Shown: positions 16,875-25,840, counted from the stretch's first letter. The stretch: DNA of 64,000 bases from Streptomyces sp. A2-16 (GCF_018128905.1 NZ_CP063808.1:2418001-2482000); one strand, 5' to 3'. Translations and numbers: made by a program. The notes: generated by a model not told the origin, from the letters alone.

Positions 16875-17327
16875 TCAGTGCTGGCTGCAGTAGTTGACCC
16901 AGCGGTGCGAGGAGATGTTGTTGTTGACGCTCTGCCCGTAGCCCTCCAGGCCGGCGCCGTAGGTGAAGTGGTACTGGTTGGTGGTGGTGTCGATCCAGCG
17001 GTCGCCCCCGTCGATGCAGGCGTGCGCACCGCCCGCGTCGGGAGCCGTGTACAGGTCGACGGCGTCGTTGCCGCCCAGGTAGGCGTTGTTCCAGATGTCG
17101 GAGGTCAGGTTGCGGCAGGCGCCCCAGTTGTTGGAGTTGCCCTCCCACTTGCACTCGGTGCCGCGGCCGTACGGCTGGGTGTAGACGTGCAGGTAACCGT
17201 CCGCGGCCGCCACCGCCCTGGTCCCCTGCGAGCCGGACTCCAGGGCGCTGGCGCTGGTGACCGGGGAGACGAGGACGGCGACGGCCGCGGCCGAGGCGGC
17301 GAGGGTGAGGACGCGCTTGATGGACAT
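16875..17327 (-). CDS. Small secreted protein, peptidase-inhibitor I36-like
   Basis: A 150-residue precursor. Signal peptide at about 1-29 (SPVTSASA), mature part rich in aromatic residues, Gly and Asn, with four Cys (in TECKW, GACRN, HACID, NYCSQ), enough for two disulfides. The pattern WNNAYLGGNDAVDLY and GYGQSVNNNISSHRW resembles the beta/gamma-crystallin-like fold of the I36 metalloprotease-inhibitor/Streptomyces killer-toxin-like group. This assignment is tentative. The ATG at 17327 follows a GGATTCCCC leader. Three 14-base direct repeats lie 29-70 bases upstream and may be its control region. Confidence 0.75.
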   Translation of the reverse strand: MSIKRVLTLAASAAAVAVLVSPVTSASALESGSQGTRAVAAADGYLHVYTQPYGRGTECKWEGNSNNWGACRNLTSDIWNNAYLGGNDAVDLYTAPDAGGAHACIDGGDRWIDTTTNQYHFTYGAGLEGYGQSVNNNISSHRWVNYCSQH

Positions 17328-17355
17328 GGGGAATCCTTCGCTTCGTGAGGGGTGT

Positions 17356-17397
17356 TGAGTGAGCGGTGATGGGTGAACGGTGGTGAGTGAGCGGTGG
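17356..17397. repeat. Three 14-base direct repeats upstream of small secreted protein gene
   Basis: TGAGTGAGCGGTGA, TGGGTGAACGGTGG and TGAGTGAGCGGTGG lie head to tail. Read on the minus strand the core is CCG(C/T)TCAC(T/C)CA, reminiscent of the GTTCACC-type units bound by some SARP or PhoP regulators, but the 14-base period differs from the usual 11. A SARP gene lies 1.4 kb away. Confidence 0.6.
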
Positions 17398-17406
17398 GTG
17401 GTGCGG

Positions 17407-17424
17407 CCACGGCCGGGGCCGTGG
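17407..17424. terminator. Short GC hairpin after lipoprotein gene
   Basis: CCACGGCC and GGCCGTGG with a two-base centre, 26 bases past the stop of the minus-strand lipoprotein gene. Compact and without a T-tract; a plausible weak terminator. Confidence 0.4.
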
Positions 17425-17449
17425 TGGTCTGTGGAGGGCCGGCCGCGAC

Positions 17450-18394
17450 TCAGTCGCCGCGCGCGACGATCGTCCGGGCGCGCGGCAGCGCCTCGCGCTT
17501 GAGGCGGTCGAGATCGGCCGTCGGTCCGGGGTGGCGCCGTCGCAGTTCGGCCCGGTACTCGGCGTCGAGCGACTTCACGACGGCGGACAGGGTGTCGGAG
17601 CCGGAACCCGGGCCGGAGCTGGGGCTGGGGCTGGATGTGGAGCCGGCGCAGGCCGCCTCGGCCGATGCCAGGCGCACTTCCTCGGCGTGCGGCCACTCCT
17701 TGTCGGGCCGGGTGGCCGCGGCGCGGGCCTCGGCGGGGCTCGGATACGTGTAGCCCTTCGCCTTCATGCAGCGCGCCCACGGCTTGAGGGCCGCCAGGTA
17801 GCGCTTGTCGGCGACCACCATGCCGGCCCGCATGCCGGCGAGGCTGGTGGCGACACGGGTGGCCCGGAACCAGGCCGGCAGGTCCTTGTACAGGGCGCGT
17901 TCGGCCTCGGCGACGCAGCCCTGGTCGCTGTGGGTGACCTGGATGCCGTTCGGGAGGCGGACGGACAGTCCTTCCGGCCGCGGCCCGTTGAGGGCGCTGA
18001 CCAGTTCGGGAGCCCGGTCGGCGGGCATGGAGCGGAAGTACCGCTGGTTCGGGTCGCGCAGGGCCTCCCGCTGCTGTGCGCGGTAGATGTCGTTGCCGTA
18101 TCCGTGCCGGGCGGCCCACGCCGGGTCGTCGACGACGTAGGGGAACAGGCTCGGCCCGTCGGGAGCCGGCCGCTCCTCGACCCAGTACTTGTATCCGAGC
18201 TTCTCCATGCACTCCTTGGTCAGGAGCTGCTCGGCCAGGTGGAGGGTCTGCTCCGGGGTGTCCGAGGCGTGACGGCCGGTACCGGAGCCCGACCCCTGGG
18301 CGGCTGTCTGCGACGGCGTCGTGCCGTCCGCGCACCCCGTGAGCGTCACCGCCAGCAGAGCGGCGGTCGTGAGGAGCAAGGTCCGGCGTGACAT
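17450..18394 (-). CDS. Hypothetical secreted lipoprotein
   Basis: A 314-residue protein with a lipobox LTGC (Cys21), so membrane-anchored outside the cell. The mature part has conserved-looking CMEKLGYKYWVEE and CMKAKGYTYPSPAEA segments, which are two related 'C-M-x-K-x-G-Y' units, and a Ser/Pro/Gly-rich low-complexity stretch near 250-268. This resembles a group of actinobacterial lipoproteins of unknown function. It is divergent from the SARP regulator gene across a 384-base gap and may be its target or sensor partner; that is speculation. Confidence 0.8.
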   Translation of the reverse strand: MSRRTLLLTTAALLAVTLTGCADGTTPSQTAAQGSGSGTGRHASDTPEQTLHLAEQLLTKECMEKLGYKYWVEERPAPDGPSLFPYVVDDPAWAARHGYGNDIYRAQQREALRDPNQRYFRSMPADRAPELVSALNGPRPEGLSVRLPNGIQVTHSDQGCVAEAERALYKDLPAWFRATRVATSLAGMRAGMVVADKRYLAALKPWARCMKAKGYTYPSPAEARAAATRPDKEWPHAEEVRLASAEAACAGSTSSPSPSSGPGSGSDTLSAVVKSLDAEYRAELRRRHPGPTADLDRLKREALPRARTIVARGD

Positions 18395-18778
18395 CGGGCG
18401 ACTCCCTGGGCGCGGTGGAAACGGTTTGTGCTTGCAGGCTGTTGACGCCTCGCACGCCCCGTCCGTATGACCCGTGACCCTCATGAATTTCCGGCGCGAG
18501 AAACTTCGCGGAACGCTCATACGGGCGGCCCCGAGCAGCCGTCCCTCAGGCGAGGGCCCTCTGTGCGCGCCGTCGAAATCCAGCCAACCGCCGCCCAGGA
18601 GGAAGCCGGGAGCCCGCTTCCTGTGCTCCCGCTGTCAGCCGCCGTTCAGCGCCCGTCGAGGGGTGAACGGCTGGCTGGATCCGGCCAGGACCGCCCCGTT
18701 CTCGTCGTCCGGCGACACCGCCCGTCGATATCGTCGAACACGCATCCGTGGAGCGGGCGGTACGGCGATCGGGGAACG
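18395..18778. other. 384-base divergent intergenic region
   Basis: It separates the lipoprotein and SARP genes. TTGACG (18442-18447) and TATGAC (18466-18471), spaced 18 bases, form a possible vegetative promoter reading toward the SARP gene, which would give a leader of about 300 bases. I see no convincing small gene, riboswitch or repeat in the rest. Confidence 0.35.
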
Positions 18779-21700
18779 ATGCTCCAGGTACGTCTTCTGG
18801 GTCCCGTGGAGGTGTGGGAGGGCAACCGACGGGCTCCGCTCGGCGGGGTCAGACCCCTGGCGGTCCTGTCCGCACTCGTCGTCCACCTGGGCGAGGTGCT
18901 CTCCACGGAACGGCTCGTGGACTGTGTCTGGGACGAGCAGGCGCCCGCCACCGCCAGCGCCCTCGTCGCCACCCATGTCTCCGCGGTGCGCCGCGCCCTG
19001 GCCCGCGTCGGCGAGGCCGAGGTGATCCGCACCAGGCCGCCGGGTTACGTCGCCGACCTCGACGCCTCCCAGGTCGACGCCCGCCGCTTCGAGGAACTGC
19101 TCGTGTCGGGCCGGGCCGAGGCCGCGGCCGGCCGTGCGGACCAGGCCGCCGAACTGCTCTCCGAGGCGCTGGGACTGTGGCGGGGACAGGAGGCCCTCGA
19201 AGGGCTGGGCCAGTCGTTCGCCCGGATCGAGGCGGCCCGGCTGGCCGAACTGCGGCTGGTCGCCCAGGAGGAGTCCTTCGGCCTCCAACTGGAGCTCGGC
19301 CGCGCGGACCGCACCATCGCGCCCCTGCTCGCCCACGTCGCCGCCCACCCGCTCCGGGAACGGCCGCGCGGCCAGCTGATGACCGCCCTGTTCCGCACCG
19401 GACGTGTCTCCGACGCCCTGCACACCTACCAGGAGGGCCGCGAGGTCCTGCGCGAGGAACTCGGCATCGACGCGGGCCCGGAACTGCGGGCGCTGCACAA
19501 GGCCGTACTGACCAACGACACCGCGCTGCTCGGCACCGGCTCCCGGCCCCACGACCCCGCACCACAGGGCTCGGGCCCCCGCCCCCACGGCCCCGCACGG
19601 CCGGGATCCGACTCCGGTGCCGGTCCGGTCGCGGGGGAAGCCGCCGCCTCGACCGCCCGGCAGCGGGCGACAGGCCGTACGGAGGCGGCGGGCACCGGGC
19701 CGGGCGCGTCGGCCCCGCGAAGCGGTGCCCTGCGGGTCGTTGAAGAGGTACTTCGACCCGCCCCCTCCCATCTCCCCCCGGACATCGCCGACTTCGTGGG
19801 CCGCTCGGACCAGATCGACTGGGCCGTCTCGCTGCTGGGCCGCGTCGACGACCCCGGCCGTACCGCCCCGCCGATCGGGGTGATCTCCGGACGCTCCGGA
19901 ACGGGCAAGACCGCCCTCGCCGTCCACGTCGGCCACCGCACCGCCGAACTCTTCCCGGACGGACGCCTGTTCGTGGACCTGCGGGCCGCCGACACCGCCC
20001 CGCTGCAGCCCGCCGACGCCCTCGCCCGGCTGCTGCGCGCCATGGGCGCCGAACCGGAGACCCTGCCGAGCTCCGTGGAGGAACTGACGGGGCTGTACCG
20101 CACGTACACCGGTCACCGCCGCATCCTGCTGATCCTCGACAACGCCGCCGGTGAGGCCCACGTACGGCCGCTGCTGCCGCCCGGCCCCGGCTCCGCGGTG
20201 CTCGTCACGAGCCGGCGCCGGCTGGTGGCCCTGGAGGGCGCGGCCCACCTCGATCTGACCGTCCCGGACGAGGAGGAGGCACTCGAACTCCTCAGACGCG
20301 TCGCCGGAGCGGACCGGGTGCGAGCCGAGCCCGAGCAGACCGCCGAGATCGTCTCCCTGTGCGGACGGCTGCCGCTCGCCGTGCGCATCGCCGGGGCCAG
20401 GCTCGCGGCCCGCCCGCACTGGGTGCCCGGCCGGCTCGCCGCCCGGCTCCGCGACGAGCGGCTGCGGCTCAACGAACTGCGCGCCGGGGACCTGGAGCTG
20501 CGCACCAGCCTGGAACTGGGTTACGCCGACCTCGATCCGCAGGAGCGGCGCGCCCTGCGCCGGCTGGCCCTGCTCGACCTGCCCGACTTCGCTGCCTGGG
20601 TCGCCGCGCCCCTGCTGGACATCGGCACGGAGGAGGCCGAGGAGGCCGTCGAGCGCCTGGTGGACTGCCACTTCATCGACGTGATCGGCGTGGACGGCAC
20701 GGGCCGCGGCCGCTACCGCATCCACGACCTGGCCCGCGAACACGCCCGCGAGCGCTGTCTGTCGGAGGAGAGCGCCGAGGAACGGACGGCGGCCGTGGGG
20801 CGGTTGGTGGAATGCTGGCTGGGACTGGCCGAGAAGGCCGCCGCGCGGGGCCCCGGCGGCACCGCACGCTACTTCCCCGAACCGGCCGCCGTACGGCCCG
20901 TGGACCCGCTCGATCCGCAGGCCGAGGAGGACCTGCTCAGCCGGCCCGCGGCCTGGTTCGCCGCCGAGCAGACCGGACTGCTGGCGGCGGTGGAGTACTG
21001 CGCCGACCACGGGATGGACCGCGCCGCCCGGGACCTCGCAGGGGCGCTGATCGCGAGCTCGGTCGCGCTCTACAACCAGTTCGACGCCTGGTCCCGCTCG
21101 CACACCGCGGCCATGGCGGCGGTACGGCGCAGCGGGGACGGCGAGGGGGAGGCGTGGCTGCTCACCGGGCTGGGGCAACTGCGTTACGAGCAGGACGAGT
21201 TCGAGGAGTCGTACGGCTACTTCCGGGACGCCCTGCGGCTGTTCGAGGCCCATCACGACGACGTACCGCAGGGGGCGGCCCAGGCCCTTCTCGGCATGGC
21301 CACGGCCCGGCGGGAACAGGCCTGCTACCCCGAGGCGCTGGAGCTGCTCGGCGCGGCACTGGAGCACTACGAGCGGCTCGACGACCGGGGCGCCCGGGCC
21401 CGGGTGCTCTACGGACTCGGTTACGTGTACCGGGAACAGGGCGACGACCCCGCCGCCCGCGCGGCCTTCGCGCAGGCCCTGGAGCTGCACCGGGCGGAGG
21501 ACGACCGGCACGGTGAGGCGCTGGTCCTGCGCGCGGTGGCCCTGTGCCACCGGGCGCAGGGGCAGTACGCGGACGCCGAGCGACTGCTGCGGGGCGTGCT
21601 GCGGGTCTTCACCGAGCTCCACGACACCTTCGGAGTGATGTACACCGAGCAGTCGCTGGCCAAGGTGGAACTGCGGCTGGGCCTCCTGGACGCCTCGCGC

Positions 21701-22009
21701 GAACGGCTCGGGCGGTGCCTGGAGCTGGCCCGGGAGCGGCAGGACCGGTTCGGTGAGGCGCTGGTGCTGCGGACCCTGGGGGAGTGGCACCTGGCTTCCG
21801 GCGACGCCGACAGCGCCCGGGAACCGCTGGAGCGGTCGCTGTCGCTGTGGGAGGCGTTGCGGCTGCCGTTGTGGCGGGCGCGGACCCTGTGGGACCTGGC
21901 CCGGGTGCGGGAGGCCGCGGACGACACGGACGCGGCCGCGCGGTCCCGCGCCGAGGCGATGGGCGTCTTCCGGGAGCTGGGGGCGCGGGAGGCGCGGGAC
22001 CGCGCGTAG
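18779..22009 (+). CDS. AfsR/SARP-type regulator with NB-ARC ATPase and TPR domains
   Basis: A 1076-residue regulator. Residues 1-95 form an OmpR-like winged helix (MLQVRLLGPVEVW, the ATRPPGY-like TRPPGYV end), and ~96-245 a bacterial transcriptional activation (BTAD) domain. A low-complexity linker is followed by an NB-ARC/STAND ATPase with P-loop GRSGTGKT (about 370) and LLILDNA as Walker B, and then TPR repeats to the C-terminus. This is the AfsR layout; such proteins activate secondary metabolism or morphology genes by binding direct repeats upstream of promoters. ATG at 18779 matches the conserved start of the family; longer upstream frames lack family similarity. TGCAG repeats at 11-base spacing lie just downstream, before the next gene. 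Confidence 0.93.
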   Translation: MLQVRLLGPVEVWEGNRRAPLGGVRPLAVLSALVVHLGEVLSTERLVDCVWDEQAPATASALVATHVSAVRRALARVGEAEVIRTRPPGYVADLDASQVDARRFEELLVSGRAEAAAGRADQAAELLSEALGLWRGQEALEGLGQSFARIEAARLAELRLVAQEESFGLQLELGRADRTIAPLLAHVAAHPLRERPRGQLMTALFRTGRVSDALHTYQEGREVLREELGIDAGPELRALHKAVLTNDTALLGTGSRPHDPAPQGSGPRPHGPARPGSDSGAGPVAGEAAASTARQRATGRTEAAGTGPGASAPRSGALRVVEEVLRPAPSHLPPDIADFVGRSDQIDWAVSLLGRVDDPGRTAPPIGVISGRSGTGKTALAVHVGHRTAELFPDGRLFVDLRAADTAPLQPADALARLLRAMGAEPETLPSSVEELTGLYRTYTGHRRILLILDNAAGEAHVRPLLPPGPGSAVLVTSRRRLVALEGAAHLDLTVPDEEEALELLRRVAGADRVRAEPEQTAEIVSLCGRLPLAVRIAGARLAARPHWVPGRLAARLRDERLRLNELRAGDLELRTSLELGYADLDPQERRALRRLALLDLPDFAAWVAAPLLDIGTEEAEEAVERLVDCHFIDVIGVDGTGRGRYRIHDLAREHARERCLSEESAEERTAAVGRLVECWLGLAEKAAARGPGGTARYFPEPAAVRPVDPLDPQAEEDLLSRPAAWFAAEQTGLLAAVEYCADHGMDRAARDLAGALIASSVALYNQFDAWSRSHTAAMAAVRRSGDGEGEAWLLTGLGQLRYEQDEFEESYGYFRDALRLFEAHHDDVPQGAAQALLGMATARREQACYPEALELLGAALEHYERLDDRGARARVLYGLGYVYREQGDDPAARAAFAQALELHRAEDDRHGEALVLRAVALCHRAQGQYADAERLLRGVLRVFTELHDTFGVMYTEQSLAKVELRLGLLDASRERLGRCLELARERQDRFGEALVLRTLGEWHLASGDADSAREPLERSLSLWEALRLPLWRARTLWDLARVREAADDTDAAARSRAEAMGVFRELGAREARDRA

Positions 22010-22035
22010 GTGCGACGCGGGTGCCGCGATGTCCC

Positions 22036-22085
22036 TGCAGAACCCCTGGGGCGGCGCTTGCAGGCGAACTGCAGAGCATTTGCAG
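22036..22085. promoter_or_regulatory. Phased TGCAG direct repeats upstream of VanX-like gene
   Basis: TGCAG occurs at 22036, 22059, 22070 and 22081. The last three are spaced exactly 11 bases, one helical turn apart, which is the geometry of SARP binding sites. The last repeat ends 22 bases before the GTG of the dipeptidase gene. Recognition by the upstream SARP is inference. Confidence 0.5.
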
Positions 22086-22107
22086 AGGGCCCGGAGAAGC
22101 TCTTCCC

Positions 22108-22773
22108 GTGACAGACATCATCACGCTCGCGGATCCCAGGGTTGCCGCGGTGGCGCACGACGAGTGCGGGGAACCGCTCGTCGATCTGCGCGAGGACGGG
22201 CAACTGCTCCTCGATTCCCGCCAGGCCGACGAGGAGGGGAGCTACGCCCATCTGAGGGCCGGCGCGCTGCGGCGGCTCGTGCGGGCGCAGCGGCTGCTGC
22301 CCGCGGGGATCCGCCTGCTGGTGGTGGAGGGGTACCGGCCGCCCGACCTGCAGCGCCGGTACTTCGAGCAGTACGCGGCGACCATGCGGCAGGCCCACCC
22401 GGACGCGTCTCCCGAGCGGATCCGCGAGCTGGCGAGCGCGTACATCTCGCCGCCGGAGGTCGCCCCGCACGTCAGCGGCGGCGCGGTCGACCTGACCCTG
22501 TGCGACCACGCGGGCCGGGAACTGCCGCTCGGCACGGAGGTCAACGCCACCCCGGAGGAGAGCGCGGGCGCCTGCCGCACCCACGCGCCCGGCATCGACG
22601 CCGAGGCCCGCGAGAACCGGGCCCTGCTCGGCCGGGTGCTCGGCGCGACCGGCTTCGTCAACTACCCGACCGAGTGGTGGCACTGGTCGTACGGCGACCG
22701 GTACTGGGCCCTGCTGCGCCGCGTCCCCACCGCCCGCTACGGGCCCGCCGACCCGCCCCGCCCTCCGGCCTGA
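22108..22773 (+). CDS. VanX-like D-alanyl-D-alanine dipeptidase (M15D)
   Basis: A 221-residue zinc dipeptidase without signal peptide. It shows the Arg of VVEGYRP (R77), zinc ligands His121 and Asp128 in HVSGGAVDL, and Glu189/His192 in EWWHWSYGD, all the residues of the VanX/DdpX active site. It would hydrolyse D-Ala-D-Ala or related cell-wall dipeptides in the cytoplasm. The GTG at 22108 has GGAGAAG nine bases upstream. It is not accompanied by vanH or vanA homologues, so it is more likely a peptidoglycan-recycling or regulatory enzyme than a full vancomycin-resistance module. Confidence 0.92.
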   Translation: MTDIITLADPRVAAVAHDECGEPLVDLREDGQLLLDSRQADEEGSYAHLRAGALRRLVRAQRLLPAGIRLLVVEGYRPPDLQRRYFEQYAATMRQAHPDASPERIRELASAYISPPEVAPHVSGGAVDLTLCDHAGRELPLGTEVNATPEESAGACRTHAPGIDAEARENRALLGRVLGATGFVNYPTEWWHWSYGDRYWALLRRVPTARYGPADPPRPPA

Positions 22774-22785
22774 CCACCGGAGCGC

Positions 22786-22854
22786 GACACCGCACGAAGA
22801 GCACCACGAGGGGATCACCGCAGGGGGATCGCCGCGAGGAACACCGCAAGGGGG
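22786..22854 (+). repeat. Five degenerate 14-base repeats in sigma-factor leader
   Basis: Units such as ATCACCGCAGGGGG, ATCGCCGCGAGGAA and CACCGCAAGGGGG follow one another between the dipeptidase and sigma-factor genes, and the last contributes the ribosome binding site. Each has a purine-rich end resembling a Shine-Dalgarno sequence. Confidence 0.65.
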
Positions 22855-22858
22855 AAAC

Positions 22859-23392
22859 ATGCACAGCCACGCCACCTGTCCGCCACCACCGCGCGAGGCC
22901 GACAACCGGATGAGCCCGGGGGACTTCGACGCGTCCTTCACGGCCGACATGCCACGCCTGCGCAGACGGCTGCTGGCCCTGACGGGCAATCCGCACGACG
23001 CCGACGACCTGCTCCAGGAGACCTATCTGCGGCTGTCCCGGCGGGCCCGCGACCGGAACCTGACGCGCCAGCAGCACCCGTACGCCTACACCTGCGCCGT
23101 CGCCCTCAACCTGCTGCGCGACTCCTGGCAGCACCCCTCCCGCCGCGAGCGCACCACGGACCAGCTGCCGGAGGCCGGCTGGGACGGCGGACTCGCCTCC
23201 TACGAGGCCTCCGCCACGGCGCTCGCGCTGCTCGGGATGCTCTCCGAGAAGGAGGCCGCCGCGGTGATCCTCGTGGACCTGGAGGGACTCACCCACGACA
23301 CGGCCGGGGAGCGCCTCGGCGCCCATCGCGGCACGGTCCAGCGCAACCGCCTGCGCGGCCTGGCCAAGATGCGCGCCGCCCTCCCCAACTAG
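22859..23392 (+). CDS. Small ECF-type RNA polymerase sigma factor
   Basis: A 177-residue protein with region 2 at about 20-85 (FTADMPRLRRRLLALTG, then NPHDADDLLQETYLRLSRRA) and region 4 at about 118-170 (LSEKEAAAVILVDLEGLTHD, RLGAHRGTVQRNRLRGLAKM). Region 4.2 is somewhat divergent from standard ECF factors. The ATG has AAGGGGG five bases upstream. No anti-sigma gene is adjacent; the next gene is a secreted cell-wall hydrolase beyond a strong terminator, so promoter targets cannot be inferred directly. Confidence 0.85.
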   Translation: MHSHATCPPPPREADNRMSPGDFDASFTADMPRLRRRLLALTGNPHDADDLLQETYLRLSRRARDRNLTRQQHPYAYTCAVALNLLRDSWQHPSRRERTTDQLPEAGWDGGLASYEASATALALLGMLSEKEAAAVILVDLEGLTHDTAGERLGAHRGTVQRNRLRGLAKMRAALPN

Positions 23393-23394
23393 CC

Positions 23395-23433
23395 CGGGTG
23401 GCACACCCCCACGGGGGTGGGGTGTGCCACCCG
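23395..23433 (+). terminator. Strong hairpin terminator after sigma-factor gene
   Basis: Perfect 15-base arms (23395-23409, 23419-23433) with a nine-base loop, starting two bases after the TAG stop. Confidence 0.85.
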
Positions 23434-23492
23434 CACCTCCCGTCGGCGCCACCGGCATCCCGCTGACGCCTCCTCGACGAAGGAAGAGTCCC

Positions 23493-24629
23493 TTGAAGAC
23501 CATCAGCACGCGCCGCCGGACCAGCGGCGCGATCCTGGGCGCCTCGGCACTGGCGCTCACCGCGTTCTTCTCCGCCCCGGCCCATGCGGCCCAGGACGCC
23601 ACCTGCGGTGTGCTCGCGCCCGGCGCCTCGGCCACCGCGCAGGCCGCCGTCGACGCCGCCTGTTCGCAGATCGGCGTCTGGTACAGCTGGGGCGGCGGCC
23701 ACGCGGCCACGCCGGGCGCCAGCTACGGCTTCTACGACGGCTCCGACCCGGACAGCCTCCACGACGGCGAGCGCAAGGGCTTCGACTGCTCGGGCCTGAT
23801 GCGGTACGCCTACTACCGGGCCACCGGCAAGGACCTCCTCAACGGCACGGCCGACGACCAGTTCCACACCCCGCAGGCCTCCGCCCGGTTCTCCGCCGGG
23901 CAGGGCACCGCCCCGCTGCTGCCGGGCGACCTGATGTTCTGGGGCAGCGGGCACATCCACCACGTCGCCATGTACCTGGGCGGCGGCCAGATGGTCGAGG
24001 CCTACGAGTCGGGCACCCACATCAGGGTCACGTCCGTGCGCACCGGCGGCGACTACGCGGGCGCAGTCCGGATCAACGGCTCCGGCACGCCCGTACCGCC
24101 GCCCGCGAACGGCGGCACGGTCTTCGAGACCTGGGGCACGGGTGTGCGCACGCACCGGTCGCCGAGCGTGGGCTCCCCCGTCGTCGACACCTTCCCCGGG
24201 CCGACGCAGGTGTCCGTCCAGTGCCAGCAGCACGCGGAGACCGTGACCGCCGAGGGGTACACCAACGACGCCTGGGCCAAGCTCGACGACGGCTCGTGGG
24301 TGACCAACATCTACATCAAGGGCCCGGCCTGGCTGCCCGGCATCCCGGACTGCGGCGGCAGCAGCACCCCGCCGCCGTCCGGCGGCAGCAAGGCGTTCCA
24401 GACCTGGGGCACCGGGGTGCGCACCCACAGCGAGCCGAACGTCAACGCCGGTGTGGTCGACTACTTCGCGCAGCCGACCACGGTCAACGTGGTCTGCCAG
24501 AAGCACGCCCAGCAGGTCACGGCCGACGGCTACACCAACGACGCCTGGTCGAAGCTGACCGACGGCTCGTGGATGACCAACATCTACATCAAGGGCCCGG
24601 CCTGGCTGGACGGCGTGGCCACCTGCTGA
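23493..24629 (+). CDS. Secreted NlpC/P60 peptidoglycan hydrolase with two SH3-like repeats
   Basis: A 378-residue protein. Signal peptide at about 1-32 (APAHA). The NlpC/P60 domain (about 48-200) has catalytic Cys99 in GFDCSGL and His157 in HIHHVAMYLG. Two C-terminal repeats of about 78 residues (about 211-290 and 300-378), each running from F(E/Q)TWGTGVRTH to IYIKGPAWL and ending in Cys, are likely SH3b-like wall-binding modules. The start is TTG at 23493 with AAGGA eight bases upstream. It would cut stem peptides or crosslinks in the wall. Confidence 0.9.
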   Translation: MKTISTRRRTSGAILGASALALTAFFSAPAHAAQDATCGVLAPGASATAQAAVDAACSQIGVWYSWGGGHAATPGASYGFYDGSDPDSLHDGERKGFDCSGLMRYAYYRATGKDLLNGTADDQFHTPQASARFSAGQGTAPLLPGDLMFWGSGHIHHVAMYLGGGQMVEAYESGTHIRVTSVRTGGDYAGAVRINGSGTPVPPPANGGTVFETWGTGVRTHRSPSVGSPVVDTFPGPTQVSVQCQQHAETVTAEGYTNDAWAKLDDGSWVTNIYIKGPAWLPGIPDCGGSSTPPPSGGSKAFQTWGTGVRTHSEPNVNAGVVDYFAQPTTVNVVCQKHAQQVTADGYTNDAWSKLTDGSWMTNIYIKGPAWLDGVATC

Positions 24630-24845
24630 CCCGTCCCCTTGCCACCGGATCGGCCGTGCGGGTGGGCCGGTCCGGTCGCGGCACGACCCGGTGTCGAAGG
24701 CGATGTGCCAGCGCCCGGCAGGTGCTGTGATGCGTGGCGCAAGGGGTCTGCGGTGCAGGCGCTCGGCGGGCGCCTTGGGGCGAGCCGAGTGGCGGCGAGC
24801 GACCGGGCCGCCTCCAGGTGAGGGAAGCGATTCCGTTGCCCGTCA

Positions 24846-25840
24846 CCCTGGGACGACATCGGCGGCCTGGTCGATGCCCATGAACGATTCCTGGCCGGTG
24901 CCCGGGTGGACGCGGACGTCCGGGGCGCGGTGCTCGACTCCTGGCAGCTGTGCAGGTCCGCCGGTCCCGAGCCGGGCGGGCTGCTGGTGCCGTGCGCCCG
25001 GCCCGGCCCCGGACGACACTTCCTGGGGGCCGCCGAACCGGTGCTGCAACGGCTCACCGGCTCGCTGTCCGAGGCCGGCATGACCATCGCGCTCTGCGAC
25101 GGCCAGGGCCGGACGGCCCAGCGGCGACCGGCTTCCCCGGACCCCGCCCGACGAACTCCTCACCCGCCTCGACGACCCGGTGGGCCGCCTGGAGCGCGGC
25201 GAGGGCTGGGCGGTGGACAGCAGTCAGGCGGACTCCGGCATCGTCGGGGCCGCCTGTCCGTGCGCCGGCTACGACCCGGTGTCCCGGCGCTGTGCCCCAC
25301 CCGCGCCGGACACCCCTTGCCCGCGGTCGTCGGCCCCGACGGCACCGTCGAGTTCGTCGACCTCTGCCCTCGGGCTCGGCGGCATGCCCTTCGCCGCGGC
25401 CGACCGGATCCCGAGGAGCCAGCCGGGCAGCTCGTCGCCCCGAAGGCCCGGAGGGGGAAGCGGGAGAGCGGCGGGCCCGCGTGGGCTGCTCGGGACGGTG
25501 GAGCCCGAACCGGCCGAGGGCGGCCAACCGGTGCTCCGCACCGACGGGTTGATCGAGGACCGGCACCAGGACGTCGACGCCGGGCCGGAGGGGCTGCGTA
25601 CCGTCCCGGCCCGTGCCGACCGGGCACCGGAGGAGACCTGCGAGGCCGTGCGGGACACGCCGCTCCCGGCCTGCCCCAGCCGACGTGGCCTGCCTGGACG
25701 AGCTGTCGTTCACCGTCGAACCCGTCGCCGGCGAACCGGTCACCAACGCCATCCGTCACGCCGTGGGCCCGTCCGGCTACGGCCGCCCCGCGACCGCGCC
25801 CCTGACGGAACTTCATCCGGACCGAACTGCCGCTGCCGTA
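24846..25840 (+). pseudogene. Decayed GAF/SpoIIE-type phosphatase-kinase regulator
   Basis: Pieces of one multidomain protein appear in different frames. Frame 1 from 24846 reads WDDIGGLVDAHERFLAGARV and on to LSEAGMTIALCDGQGRTAQR, the N-terminus of Streptomyces GAF-linked regulators. After about 25130 the frame shifts (LLTRLDDPVGRLERG...). Near 25545 a SpoIIE/PP2C end appears (GLIEDRHQDVDAG then RADRAPEETCEAV). Near 25700-25770 another frame has LDELSFTVEPVAGEPVTNAIRHA, the N-box region of an anti-sigma-like ATPase. Conserved stretches between these are missing. No start codon precedes the first piece in frame. The 215 bases before it hold no recognisable gene. Confidence 0.65.

Noticed and set aside
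18635..21790. A 1051-codon minus-strand frame opposite the SARP gene
   Set aside because: Composition-driven antisense frame without recognisable domains.
22108..22773. Vancomycin-resistance cluster
   Set aside because: Only the VanX-like dipeptidase is present; no VanH, VanA, VanR or VanS homologue is adjacent.
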